Of a stretch of 64,000 bases of DNA, positions 33,681-42,898 are shown piece after piece. The stretch's first letter is position 1; every line of letters starts with the position of its first letter. The DNA lies in assembly GCA_002307725.1 (NCBI GenBank), contig DBUB01000002.1, forward strand, positions 457,824-521,823. The letters run 5' to 3'. The translations under genes were made by a program, and so were the position numbers. The notes beneath the pieces are model-generated. The model saw only the letters and a list, made by a program, of their open reading frames with translations, made no database searches and was not told where the DNA came from. This DNA comes from Alphaproteobacteria bacterium UBA1301. Lineage in GTDB: Bacteria; Pseudomonadota; Alphaproteobacteria; Micropepsales; Micropepsaceae.

Positions 33681-35609
33681 TTATTCCGCTGCTGCCGCTG
33701 CCGCTTTGGCGGCTGCCAGCTCGGAGTCCGGATAGGCCGTGTTGAGATGCTTGAACCAGGTGATGTAGAGCGTCACGCTGGTCACCGCGACGATGCCGAG
33801 GGCAATCAACGCCCGGTCGTATTCGCGGATCACGAAATAGATCGGCATGGCCACCAGCGAAGTCTGCCAAATGATGCCGACCACGATATTGAACATGTCG
33901 CGGATGAAGTCCGGGTTCGGTTTGAACGACGGATCGTCGGCCTGGACCTTCTTGAGGATCGGTCCCCAGAAGCCCCAAGGGCGGGTCTTCGTGTAGAAGG
34001 CCTTGAGCACCGCGTCGGGTTCCGGTTTGGTCAAGAGCGAACCGGCAAAGCAGCCGATGATCGACACGCCCAGGATCGCCGGGAAACAGACCAGCGCCGT
34101 CGGCAGGGTCATGAAATCGCGGATGAACTGCGGGAAGTCCGGATTGGCGCCCCAGGCCGCTTGCAGCTCGGCGGGAAGCATGAAGGGCAAGATCAGCGCC
34201 GACAGGATGCCGGTCATCATGCCCCAGAAGTAGCCGTAGCCGTTGAAGCGCCACCAATACCATTTGATGACGTTGGACGCGGCATAGCCGCCCCACAGCG
34301 CCGCCGTGATCCAGCCCACCACATTATTGATCGAGGTGATGAACCAGCCGATGGTGATGCCGATCACCACGATGGCCAGCGACGATAGGATAGAAAGCCG
34401 CACGCAGGTCTTTTCCGAGGCATTCGGATTGATGAAGCGGCGGTAGATGTCGTTAACGATATAGGGCGGGGCCGCATTCACGGTCGCTGCGAAGTTGGAC
34501 ATGAAGGCCGCCAAAAGGCCAGCCACCGTGATGCCGAGAAGACCGGTCGGCACGAAGCGGAACAGCGCGTCGGGCAGGATCTTTTCGAAGTCCATCGCTG
34601 TGCCCATGTCCTTGATGGTGGTCGAATAAAATACCAGCGCCAGAATGGTCAGGCCCGCCACCATGAAATAGCGTGGCACGTTGAGCACCACATTGACCAC
34701 GGCGCTCATCTTGCAGGCGTCGCGGGCGTTGCGGGTGGAGAGCACGCGCTGCATGTCGTAGTTCGGCGCCGGGCCCGCGGCCGAGACCAGCACGCCCTTC
34801 GACAGCAGCATCAGGAACAACAGGCCGAACAACGACGAGCCGTCGGCCACGATCTTGGCATTGGCTGCCGGGATCAATTTCGACCAGTCGAGACCGGTCT
34901 GCCAGCCGAAGAAGATGTTGTCCCAGCCGGGGGGTATCGCGGCCTTGATCGCGTCGGGGGCCACCGTCGTCATGGCGATCACACCGATGGCAACCGCGGC
35001 GACCGACAGCAGCGTGAACTGCAGCACTTCGGTGATCACCACGCTGAACATGCCGCCCTTGACGACATAGAAGGCGGTCAGGCCCATCAGGATCAGGGCG
35101 TAGAGATTGGCATTGGTGATCGGATCAGCCGACAGCTGCCAGGGCAGGAATTCGGTGGCAAATTTGCCGATGCCCTTGAAGCCATAGGTGAAGAAGCTGA
35201 TCACGCCGACCAGGGCGAACACCACCACGATGATATGCGAGAGTTGAGCGCCCTTGTTCTCGCCGAAGCGGAACTTGATCCATTCGGCGCCTGTGGTGAC
35301 GCCCGAGCGTCGCAGCCAGCCCGACAGGTAGACCATCAGGAAAATCTGGTTGAAGACTGGCCACATCCACGGAATCCAGATGGATTTCAACCCGTAGATG
35401 AACATCCAGTAGACGAGCAGCATGGTGCCCGCCACGTCGAACATGCCCGAGGCATTCGAAACGCCCAGCACCCACCACGGCAGCACATTGCCGCCGAGAA
35501 AGTAGTTTTTGGTGCTCTTTCCGGCGCGGTGCGAAACCCAGTAGCCGACGATCACACTGAGCGCCAGAAAGCCAAGAATAATGGCGATGTCGAGGATATG
35601 AAGGTTCAC
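33681..35609 (-). CDS. Sodium:solute symporter (SSS/SGLT family), probable disaccharide importer
   Basis: Inner-membrane symporter of 642 aa with about 14 hydrophobic segments: IAIILGFLALSVIVGYWVSH, KNYFLGGNVLPWWVLGVSNA (the SSS TM1-2 signature), EWIKFRFGENKGAQLSHI and a long C-terminal pair of helices. This SGLT-like group with an extended C-terminus is common next to sugar catabolic genes. Cellobiose or glucosyl-mannose is the likely cargo because it shares an operator sequence with the epimerase operon. GTG at 35609 is preferred: GGGGGA lies 6 bp before it, and residues from an upstream frame opening at 35666 are not membrane-like. Confidence 0.88.
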   Translation of the reverse strand: MNLHILDIAIILGFLALSVIVGYWVSHRAGKSTKNYFLGGNVLPWWVLGVSNASGMFDVAGTMLLVYWMFIYGLKSIWIPWMWPVFNQIFLMVYLSGWLRRSGVTTGAEWIKFRFGENKGAQLSHIIVVVFALVGVISFFTYGFKGIGKFATEFLPWQLSADPITNANLYALILMGLTAFYVVKGGMFSVVITEVLQFTLLSVAAVAIGVIAMTTVAPDAIKAAIPPGWDNIFFGWQTGLDWSKLIPAANAKIVADGSSLFGLLFLMLLSKGVLVSAAGPAPNYDMQRVLSTRNARDACKMSAVVNVVLNVPRYFMVAGLTILALVFYSTTIKDMGTAMDFEKILPDALFRFVPTGLLGITVAGLLAAFMSNFAATVNAAPPYIVNDIYRRFINPNASEKTCVRLSILSSLAIVVIGITIGWFITSINNVVGWITAALWGGYAASNVIKWYWWRFNGYGYFWGMMTGILSALILPFMLPAELQAAWGANPDFPQFIRDFMTLPTALVCFPAILGVSIIGCFAGSLLTKPEPDAVLKAFYTKTRPWGFWGPILKKVQADDPSFKPNPDFIRDMFNIVVGIIWQTSLVAMPIYFVIREYDRALIALGIVAVTSVTLYITWFKHLNTAYPDSELAAAKAAAAAAE

Positions 35610-36029
35610 AGCGGTCCCCCTGTCAGACCAGTCGTTATGATTGATCGCTAGACCTTCTTGCATCACCTGGAAAGTGTCAAGTAAGCGCTGTCAAGTGGCG
35701 TGATACGCCGCATGCGAAAGGTCGCGGCAGGGTGGGTTCGGGTTGGTTAATGTGGCCACGCGCCGCCGGTCTGCGACCGCATGTCGTCGCGCGGCGGCGG
35801 CAGGTGCGAAACCGGTCTCGGCAATCCCGCCGTCTCGGCGCACTTGGATTTGGCCTATGTCTGTCTTCAATCTGGGGAGGCCGGAGAGCGTAGCGATCCG
35901 GGTGGGGGAGGCGGTCAGGCTCTACGGCAAGGACCCAACGCGTCAAGTCTATCGCTTTTGGGCTCGCGCCAACGCCGCTTCATCGGCTCGCCGCATGTTT
36001 TGGTAAGCATTTGGGGCGACCATGATGGC
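35610..36029. other. Intergenic region with symporter promoter
   Basis: A 420-bp gap between the divergent symporter and PAS genes. It contains the operator copy at 35681-35693 and two TTGACA-like elements on the minus strand flanking it (around 35674-35697). No convincing coding frame or RNA gene was seen in the rest. Confidence 0.5.
35681..35693 (+). promoter_or_regulatory. Putative LacI-type operator, site C (symporter promoter)
   Basis: GTAAGCGCTGTCA, identical over 13 bp to site A at 29761, about 72 bp upstream of the symporter GTG. On the minus strand TTGACA occurs on both sides, so the site overlaps probable -35 elements. Confidence 0.66.
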
Positions 36030-36581
36030 ATGGATCTGGAGCCCCTCTTCCGAAGGCGGATTCACCCGGGTATTGCGCGGGCGGCCCAGTATTGCCTCGA
36101 CCTTGCCGCCACGCGGGAACTGCCGCGCCGAAGCGATCTTAGGCCGTCGGCCGTGCGCTCAATTCTCGGAAATATCTTTTTGATTGATGTGGGCCCCGAG
36201 CCAACTCCCTATTTCTTCAAGTTGTTCGGCTCTCATATGACGGTTCTTTATGGGGCCGACCTTACCGGAAAAAACTTGGATCAATTTTGGGACGTGCAAC
36301 TCAAAGCGTGCCTTCGCAGCACATATGACACGGTGGTAGCCGAGCGAACCTTTCAATATGTTCGCGGACAATACAAATGGACAGACCGGTCGGTCAAAAT
36401 TGAGCGGTTGCTCGTACCTATGGTGGATGACGAAGGTCGGATCAACACTATCTTTGGCGTGTCTGTCCCGGATGTTTCCACAGGATCGCTACATCTTTTT
36501 GCTGGTAGCGGCGCCGCACAACTCAAAATCGAAGAAATTCTGGGCCCGTCAGCAATCGCGATTGATCAGCTCCTAGCGTAA
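36030..36581 (+). CDS. PAS_5-type PAS domain protein
   Basis: A 183-aa single-domain protein resembling the PAS_5 family common in alphaproteobacteria. An N-terminal helix is followed by LPRRSDLRPSAVRSILGNIF, LIDVGPEPTPYFFKLFGSHM and YGADLTGKNLDQFWD, then a PAS core ending at ILGPSAIAIDQLLA. No output domain is attached, so it is either a small sensor or a binding partner. ATG at 36030 is chosen because the family similarity starts directly after it. Base composition is visibly less GC-rich than the flanks. Function unknown. Confidence 0.72.
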   Translation: MDLEPLFRRRIHPGIARAAQYCLDLAATRELPRRSDLRPSAVRSILGNIFLIDVGPEPTPYFFKLFGSHMTVLYGADLTGKNLDQFWDVQLKACLRSTYDTVVAERTFQYVRGQYKWTDRSVKIERLLVPMVDDEGRINTIFGVSVPDVSTGSLHLFAGSGAAQLKIEEILGPSAIAIDQLLA

Positions 36582-36668
36582 GTCGCTGTCTTCTGTGCTG
36601 ACGGTGCCGTCCTGCGTGCCGTCTGCGGCATACTGGGAATTGTCTACCCTCGGCAGCGCAGAAACAGA

Positions 36669-37976
36669 TCAGCCCCACAGTTCGACGACGGGTTGCGCCA
36701 AGACTTCACCCCAGGTCAAACGCCAGACGCCCTGCGGTTCGCCGCAGGCCGGGGCGATGACGGACCCACTCAAACTTTGAATCTGAGCATCTAGGGCAAA
36801 TTTCAATATCGCCTTGGACTCAACATTAAACAGGAACGAGCCAAAGTTGAATTGGCGAGAAAATCGTGAGAGCTGCTCGGCATCGTGTTGGGTGAATGGC
36901 GATTGCGGCGAGAATTCTCTGAGATTGAACCCGACGGCATGCAAGCCAATACCCTCGTAGGCGTGAAATGCTTGGTATGACCGGGAGTCCGGTGAGATCG
37001 TCGCAGAAATGCTGCGCGCAAACGGGCGTAAAGTGTTGACCAGATTTGCAAGCCGCGTCTGGCCGACGCCGGGTGGAATGCCATAGATCGTGAAGATGAG
37101 GAAGGGACGGATGGCGTACGAAAGGCTATGACACAACGACAAACATTCCATACGTCCCGCTGGTGAGCCGAGTACGTCGAATGAAATCGGCACCGCCAAT
37201 AAGAACCGGCTGTCTGTTGCGTACGCCTTGGTGAGCTGATCGGCTCCCATCTTAAATGCCGCAATTTCGACCTCGATACGTTCCTTGGGCTGAAGCAGCT
37301 TAAAGGGAACCGGGTCAATCCGCGGGGGCACAAATATTGTCTTGGGCTCGCATGCATACGTCGTTATCGCCCGGCTCAAAACCGACCAAATCTGCGTAAA
37401 GACATGCTCGACTTTGACCGCGCCCTCTGGTAGCGCCGCCATGGCGTTGGAAAGGACACCGCTGGTCCGCAAATTTTTCCCGCTGGAAGACGGGACGGAA
37501 CACTCGATCAAATCAGCGGCACTGCCGGACTTGTCGGGCTGCGCCTGTGGCTGGATAGCGATACCCGCCCGTTCGGCAAGACTAATAACGCGCGCAGGCG
37601 GCAAGCGATGCAGAACCAGTGTATCATCATCGCCATTAGAAACCGTGCTGACTTGCATTTGGTCGAGATTGCACTGGCCTAGAAAACTGACATGCAGATC
37701 AAACGAAACGCGCAAACAAATCGCGTTGACATCGTCAGGGTCTGTCGTCGGCATCGTGATGAGATACGCAACGTCGCTGATCCGAACGAACAGGTCGTTT
37801 TGCCCGAGTTTTGCCCGCAACAAAGTCTCAAGGCGGGCATAAACGCCTTCGCAGATGCGTGGCCAGCGCTCTCCCGCGTACTCCTTAAGAGCACTGATCT
37901 CCAAGACGTTGACGCAGCCCTTCGCCAAAAGCGCTGGCGAGGCCGCGGCCATCAGGATTGGCGATTTGTAGAGCAT
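36669..37976 (-). CDS. Uncharacterised protein, possibly a degenerate GGDEF/EAL-like pair
   Basis: A 435-aa protein I do not recognise with confidence. Residues about 40-130 (LETLLRAKLGQNDLFVRISD, VAYLITMPTTDPDDVNAICL) recall a nucleotide-cyclase-like fold in which the GGDEF motif is replaced by ISDVAYL. Residues about 260-420 (RFLLAVPISFDVL, EGIGLHAVGFNLREFSPQSP, FGSFLFNVESKAILKFALDA) recall the order of strands and helices in EAL domains, again without catalytic Glu/Asp motifs. No signal peptide or membrane helix is seen. It converges on the PAS gene and shares its lower GC look. A catalytically dead c-di-GMP-like sensor is a guess. Confidence 0.55.
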   Translation of the reverse strand: MLYKSPILMAAASPALLAKGCVNVLEISALKEYAGERWPRICEGVYARLETLLRAKLGQNDLFVRISDVAYLITMPTTDPDDVNAICLRVSFDLHVSFLGQCNLDQMQVSTVSNGDDDTLVLHRLPPARVISLAERAGIAIQPQAQPDKSGSAADLIECSVPSSSGKNLRTSGVLSNAMAALPEGAVKVEHVFTQIWSVLSRAITTYACEPKTIFVPPRIDPVPFKLLQPKERIEVEIAAFKMGADQLTKAYATDSRFLLAVPISFDVLGSPAGRMECLSLCHSLSYAIRPFLIFTIYGIPPGVGQTRLANLVNTLRPFARSISATISPDSRSYQAFHAYEGIGLHAVGFNLREFSPQSPFTQHDAEQLSRFSRQFNFGSFLFNVESKAILKFALDAQIQSLSGSVIAPACGEPQGVWRLTWGEVLAQPVVELWG

Positions 37977-38441
37977 AGACCCGCTTTGTGATTACGCCGG
38001 ACCTACAACGTAGACTGGTAGGGTAACCAGACCATTAGCGGTTTACCAAAACCATGCGTTCTGACCCATATCATTTCGAGCTCTTCCCCCTGCAACCAGC
38101 CACGCGATGTTTCGGCACAAAACTTCGACGGAGATTCGATATTGGAACGGCCGTTTTGGGGTGCGATGCGGTCATTCCGCCATCTTGAAATTTGCCCCCG
38201 CGCGTCCCACCTCCAGCTTGTTGTTTGACCGCGCTGGATAAATGCATCTGCGCCGCGTTCGCGGGGCGCATTGACGATGTTCGTTGTTTAGAGAGTTTCG
38301 AATTCGATTCTGGAAGTTTTCACGCCCTCGCCTGCTTTTGGGGTGGGAGAGGGGGGATAGGGGCGATCGCGGATTCCGGAAAACAAAGATCAACCGCTTG
38401 CGTGCAAGCGCCTCGGGCCTGTCTACATATTGTGAGGGCGT
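37977..38441. other. Intergenic region, nothing recognised beyond a small hairpin
   Basis: A 465-bp gap with weak AT-richer stretches. It holds the promoter side of the gene ending at 36669. CGCTTG (38395-38400) and CAAGCG (38405-38410) form a small hairpin that, on the minus strand, is followed by a T-rich run and could end the Mur ligase transcript. Short frames here lack family resemblance and ribosome sites. Confidence 0.4.
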
Positions 38442-39824
38442 TCAGCCGAGCTGGTTCAGCAATCCGGCGGCGAAGGTGGACAGCGTGTCGTCGCGCGCCC
38501 CCATCACCACCACGCGGTCACCGGGTTTGGCCAGCGCCAGAAGCTTCTCGCCGCATTTGTCGCGGGTCGGAAACGCAAACGCCTGCCGCCCCGCCGCCGC
38601 GACGCCGGCCACGATCTCGCCGCTCGACACGCTGCGATCGACCGTGCCGCCGAAATAAACCGGCTCGGGCATCACCAGCACATCGCTGGCGTGAAGCCCG
38701 TTGGCAAATACATCGATGAAGCCGTCCTTCATCAGTTTGAGCGGCCCAAAGCCGTGCGGTTGGAAGCAAATAAGCAGCCGTCCGGGAAAATCATGCAGGG
38801 TCGCCAAAGTGGCGGTGATCTTGTCGGGATTGTGGGCGAAGTCGTCATAGACGGTGATGCCGTTCGCGCTGCCGACCAGTTCCAGCCGCCGCTTGACGCC
38901 TTCGAATCCGGCGAGCGCTTCAGCAGCTTCTTCCAGCGGCACTCCCACCGCCCGCGCGGCCGCGAGCGCCGCCAGCCCATTGGCGACGTTATGGCGCCCC
39001 GGCACTTTCAGCTTCAGCCGCGCGACGTTGCCGCCTTCCTTGACCGCGAAGGCGATGCCGTCCTGCGCCGGCGCAAGGTCGAATCCAAACACGGCGGCGC
39101 TGGCATCGCTCAGGCTATAGGTCACTGCATTCGGCCCCGCCAAGGCGGCGGCTTCGCCATTGTCGCGATTGATCACCGCCGTCGCCGCCTTGGTGAGGAA
39201 ATCGCGGAACAGGACGCGCAGTTCGTCCATCGATTTATGGTCGTGAGCGACGTTGTTGAGCACGGCGATATGGGGGCGATAGAGCGCGATGGACCCGTCG
39301 CTTTCGTCGACTTCGCTGACGAAAGTCTCGCCCTTGCCGACACGGGCGCTGGCGAACGGGGCCTCGGCTTTGGCGAAGTTCTTCATCACGGCACCGTTCA
39401 TGATGGTGGGATCGCGGCCCGTCGCGGCCAGGATCCAGCCCAGCATGCCGGTGGTGGTGGATTTGCCACTAGTGCCGGCGATGCCGATCGGCGCGCGCGC
39501 ACTGTTGAACAGATGCGCCAGCAACTGGGCGCGGGTTTCGACGCGGGCGCTGATCCGGTGTGCTGCTGCCACGTCCGGCACGCTGGCTTCAACTGCGGTG
39601 GAGACCACCACGATGGTCTCTGGATCGGTGACGCCGCTGCCGTCCTGCGGGAATAGGTCGGCGCCATGCGCCGTGAGGTAGGCAAATTTCTCGGGGCTGC
39701 GACCCTGGTCGCGGGCCCGGTCGGACCCGGCGATGCGCCCGCCTCGTCCGGCGACGATCATGGCCAGAGGCAACATGCCACTGCCGCCGATCCCGCAGAA
39801 GAAATAGCGTCTATCCAGACTCAT
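38442..39824 (-). CDS. Mur ligase family protein (MurC/Mpl-like)
   Basis: Cytosolic ATP-dependent ligase of 460 aa that joins UDP-MurNAc to L-alanine (MurC) or to a recycled tripeptide (Mpl). The N-domain has YFFCGIGGSGMLPLAMIVAG. The central domain has P-loop GIAGTSGKSTTTGMLGWILA and VSEVDESDGSIAL. The C-domain has GRHNVANGLAALAAA and VYDDFAHNPDKITATLATL, where MurC usually shows DDYGHHP and Mpl DDFAHHP; the DDFAH form leans to Mpl. It stands outside any cell-division cluster and is divergent, 42 bp away, from an LD-carboxypeptidase, which also favours peptidoglycan recycling. Confidence 0.82.
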   Translation of the reverse strand: MSLDRRYFFCGIGGSGMLPLAMIVAGRGGRIAGSDRARDQGRSPEKFAYLTAHGADLFPQDGSGVTDPETIVVVSTAVEASVPDVAAAHRISARVETRAQLLAHLFNSARAPIGIAGTSGKSTTTGMLGWILAATGRDPTIMNGAVMKNFAKAEAPFASARVGKGETFVSEVDESDGSIALYRPHIAVLNNVAHDHKSMDELRVLFRDFLTKAATAVINRDNGEAAALAGPNAVTYSLSDASAAVFGFDLAPAQDGIAFAVKEGGNVARLKLKVPGRHNVANGLAALAAARAVGVPLEEAAEALAGFEGVKRRLELVGSANGITVYDDFAHNPDKITATLATLHDFPGRLLICFQPHGFGPLKLMKDGFIDVFANGLHASDVLVMPEPVYFGGTVDRSVSSGEIVAGVAAAGRQAFAFPTRDKCGEKLLALAKPGDRVVVMGARDDTLSTFAAGLLNQLG

Positions 39825-39866
39825 GACCCAAGCTTATAAAAGCCCGCTCGAGAATGGGGAAGCCGT

Positions 39867-40697
39867 ATGCGCATCAAATTGGTCGGCGTCGTCGCGCCCG
39901 CTGCCCGTCTCGATCCGGTGATTGCCGACCGCGTCCGCCTTCAGGCGGGGGATATGGACGACGGTCCGCATTTGCTCGTCCATCCCCAGTGCCACCTCAG
40001 CGACGGTCATTTTGCCGGCGACGATGAGGCGCGCGAACGGGCCTTCCTCGACGTTGCCAATGATCCCCATTTCGACGCGTTGTGGATCGCCCGCGGCGGC
40101 TATGGCTCTTGCCGCATCGCCGAACGGGTGTTGTCCCAGCTTAACAACTATGCGCGCGAGAAGGTCTATCTCGGCTACAGCGATGCCGGGTTTCTGCTGG
40201 CCGGGCTTTATGCCAAGGGCTGCCGCGTCGCCCATGGTCCGATGATGGCCGATTTGGCCCGTCCGGGCGGTGAGGCGGCGATCCAGCGCGCGCTCGATTG
40301 GTTGAATACGGCCGATGCCGCCACGCTGGAGCCGTCCTTGCGGCCGGGTGTTCCGGCGGTCGCCTTCAACATGGTGGTGCTGAGTCACCTTCTCGGCACG
40401 TCGCTTGAGCCCGATCTGTCGGACCATGTGCTGATGCTGGAAGAGGTGTCGGAGTATCTCTACGCCATCGATCGCACCATGTTTCACCTCACCGCCCACC
40501 CGGCGATCCAGCGCGTCGCCGGCATCCGCTTGGGGCGGGTGAGCGATATTCTACCCAACGATCCCGATTTTGCCCGCAGCGAAGAGGACATCGTCCAGGA
40601 CTGGTGCGCGCGGGCGAAAATCCCTTACCTCGGCCGTGCCGATATCGGTCATGACGCCGACAACAAGATCGTGCCGTTCGGCGGGATACCAGGCTAA
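39867..40697 (+). CDS. ldcA: LD-carboxypeptidase (peptidase family S66)
   Basis: A 276-aa serine peptidase that trims the terminal D-alanine from muropeptide tetrapeptides during wall recycling. Family marks: VVAPAARLDP at the N-terminus, ALWIARGGYGSCRIAERVL and YLGYSDAGFLLAGLYAKG with the nucleophile-elbow region (GYSD), and HGPMMADLAR. Late blocks LMLEEVSEYLYAIDRTMFHL and GRVSDIL match the family. There is no signal peptide, so it is cytoplasmic. Its product, a tripeptide, is the substrate of Mpl-type ligases such as the divergent neighbour. The stop overlaps the stop of the convergent kinase gene by 3 nt. Confidence 0.9.
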   Translation: MRIKLVGVVAPAARLDPVIADRVRLQAGDMDDGPHLLVHPQCHLSDGHFAGDDEARERAFLDVANDPHFDALWIARGGYGSCRIAERVLSQLNNYAREKVYLGYSDAGFLLAGLYAKGCRVAHGPMMADLARPGGEAAIQRALDWLNTADAATLEPSLRPGVPAVAFNMVVLSHLLGTSLEPDLSDHVLMLEEVSEYLYAIDRTMFHLTAHPAIQRVAGIRLGRVSDILPNDPDFARSEEDIVQDWCARAKIPYLGRADIGHDADNKIVPFGGIPG

Positions 40698-42898
40698 GCG
40701 GTTTTCTTGGTGATGCCCCGGTCGTCCGTCGCGTGGTTTTCGTCGCTCGATTTCCGGCGTCTGGCGATGGTTTCCAGCTTGTTGATGAGTTCGGCCGACT
40801 GGACGGGTTTGGCGATATAGTCGTCCATCCCAGCCTGCAAATACTCTTCGCGCTGGCCCATCATGGCATTGGCAGTCATGGCGATGATCGGGATCTTGGC
40901 CTTGGTGCCTTTGAGTTTGCGGATGCGTGCCGTTGCCGCCACGCCGTCCAGCTCCGGCATCTGGATGTCCATCAGGACGACGTCGTAGCTGTTTTGCATC
41001 ACCGCTTCGACCGCCTTGAGGCCGGTATCGGTAACGTCGACGGTGTGGCCGCTCTTTTCCAAGAGCGCCAGCAAGAACTTCTGATTGATGCGATTGTCTT
41101 CGGCCAGCAGAATATGGAGCGGCCCAGGCTTGCCGAACGGCAGTTCCGATTGGTCTGGTGTCGCGGCGGGCGTTTCGGCATCTTTGTGCGCGGTCAGGAC
41201 CGATACCAGGCAGTCGTGCAGAAACTGCTGGCGCAGCGGCTTTTCCAGCACATAGTCGAACGTCACGCTTTCACCGTGCAGCGCCTGGCGGCCGGCTGAG
41301 GTAATCAGCACGAGCTTCACATCGCGGAATTTCTGGCTAGTGCGGATGTCGCTGGCGAGTTCGACGCCCGTCTTGCCCGGCATCATGTGGTCGAGGAACA
41401 CAATGTCGTAAGGCTTGCCGCGATGCCAGGCTCGTTCCATCTCGGCCATGGCTCTAAAGGCGTCTTCGGCAGCGGCGGTTTCCATGCCGAGCATGCGAAG
41501 CTGGCGGCCCAAGAGTTCCAGATTGGTCGGGATATCGTCGACCATCAGCGCCCGCAGGGTTTTGGTGTGGGCGGGCAGGCCTTCGGCATTGAATGGGGCG
41601 GCGCGAAGGCACGGCATCGTCAGCTCGAACCAGAAGGTCGAGCCCTTGCCAGGCGTCGAGTTAAGACCGATCTGGCCGCCCATGAGTTCGACGAGTTGCT
41701 TGCAGATGGCCAGGCCCAAACCGGTGCCGCCATAGCGGCGCGTCGCCGAAGCGTCGACTTGGCTGAATTTCTGGAACAGGTGCTGGTGTTGATTTTCCGG
41801 GATGCCTATGCCGGTGTCGGTGATTTCGAAGCGCAAGGGCCTGTTGTCGTCGGGTAGCGATGAGGCGCACCGCACCAGGACCGACACCGCGCCGTGATTG
41901 GTGAACTTGATGGCATTGCTCATCAGGTTGAGCAGCACCTGGCGGATGCGCATCGGATCGCCGAGATAGGCGCCGCGGGCATGCGGTTCGACGAAGACGA
42001 TGAGGTCAAGGTTCTTTTCCCGCGCCTTGCCCGCCATTACCGCGACGGTGCGTTCGACGGTGGTATTGAGATCGAATTCGCTGCGGTCGATTTCGAGCTT
42101 GCCTGCTTCCAGCTTGGAAATGTCGAGAATGTCGTTGACGACGGTCAGCATCGCCTCGCCGGATTCGTGGATCACTTCGGCGAAGTGGCGCTGTTCGGCA
42201 TTGAGTTCGGTGGCGAGCAGAAGTTCGCTCATGCCGAGCACACCGTTCATCGGGGTGCGGACTTCGTGGCTCATATTGGCCAGGAATTCCGATTTGGCCG
42301 TGTTGCCAGCTACGGCCTGTTCCTTGGCAGTGAGGAGAGCGGCGTCCATCGCTTCGCGCTTGTGCAATTGCCAGATCAGGATAGTGCCCAGCATCAGCAT
42401 CAATAAGGTGATGACGGCTAGGCCGCCACCTTCCACTTCGGCGCCGCGGCGCCACTGCTCCAGCGCCAGATCGCGCGGCCGGGTGGCGAGCACGACGAGG
42501 CCGTCGCGTTCGGCTTGTTCGGCCAGTGTGCCGCTCGGAATGGTTGGGACCTTGGCGCTCGCGGGCCGGATTTCGAACACTGTGCCTTCCGGCGCAACGA
42601 TGTCTTTGCGGAATTTTTTGAGCAGCTTCGACGAGAACACCAGATCAACGTTCACCGGCCGGTCGTCGCTGGCGATGCCATAGGGGATGTTGACTTCGAA
42701 ACTGGCGAGTATCGCCGCGTAATCGGCATAGGCGCGGACGAGGCCCCGCAGATCGGTGTGTTCTTCGATCAGGCGGTCGTTATATTCGCTGATCGTCAGC
42801 CACGCATAGCTGCTCCACAATGCCGCCAGCAGTGTCAGTATGGTGGCGCCCACCCAGACACTGAGTCGGGTGGCGCGGGCTTTGTTCGGCATCAACAT
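40694..42898 (-). CDS. Hybrid sensor histidine kinase with two receiver domains
   Basis: Membrane-bound sensor of 734 aa. TM1 is about residues 12-32. A periplasmic region of about 120 residues with no recognised ligand fold follows, then TM2 (AVITLLMLMLGTILIWQL). The kinase core has the H-box FLANMSHEVRTPMNGVLGM, N-box LLNLMSNAIKF, G1 ITDTGIGIPE and G2 RRYGGTGLGLAICKQLVELM. Receiver 1 is RALMVDDIPTNLELL with FLDHMMPGKTG. Receiver 2 is ILLAEDNRINQKFLLALLEK with VLMDIQMPELDG. The phosphotransfer partner is not in the window. The ATG at 42898 has GGGGGC at good spacing. The stimulus is unknown. Confidence 0.92.
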   Translation of the reverse strand: MLMPNKARATRLSVWVGATILTLLAALWSSYAWLTISEYNDRLIEEHTDLRGLVRAYADYAAILASFEVNIPYGIASDDRPVNVDLVFSSKLLKKFRKDIVAPEGTVFEIRPASAKVPTIPSGTLAEQAERDGLVVLATRPRDLALEQWRRGAEVEGGGLAVITLLMLMLGTILIWQLHKREAMDAALLTAKEQAVAGNTAKSEFLANMSHEVRTPMNGVLGMSELLLATELNAEQRHFAEVIHESGEAMLTVVNDILDISKLEAGKLEIDRSEFDLNTTVERTVAVMAGKAREKNLDLIVFVEPHARGAYLGDPMRIRQVLLNLMSNAIKFTNHGAVSVLVRCASSLPDDNRPLRFEITDTGIGIPENQHQHLFQKFSQVDASATRRYGGTGLGLAICKQLVELMGGQIGLNSTPGKGSTFWFELTMPCLRAAPFNAEGLPAHTKTLRALMVDDIPTNLELLGRQLRMLGMETAAAEDAFRAMAEMERAWHRGKPYDIVFLDHMMPGKTGVELASDIRTSQKFRDVKLVLITSAGRQALHGESVTFDYVLEKPLRQQFLHDCLVSVLTAHKDAETPAATPDQSELPFGKPGPLHILLAEDNRINQKFLLALLEKSGHTVDVTDTGLKAVEAVMQNSYDVVLMDIQMPELDGVAATARIRKLKGTKAKIPIIAMTANAMMGQREEYLQAGMDDYIAKPVQSAELINKLETIARRRKSSDENHATDDRGITKKTA

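Noticed and set aside
38071..38393. Short minus-strand frames between the Mur ligase and the unrecognised protein
   Set aside because: Composition typical of random frames and no start signals; left as intergenic.
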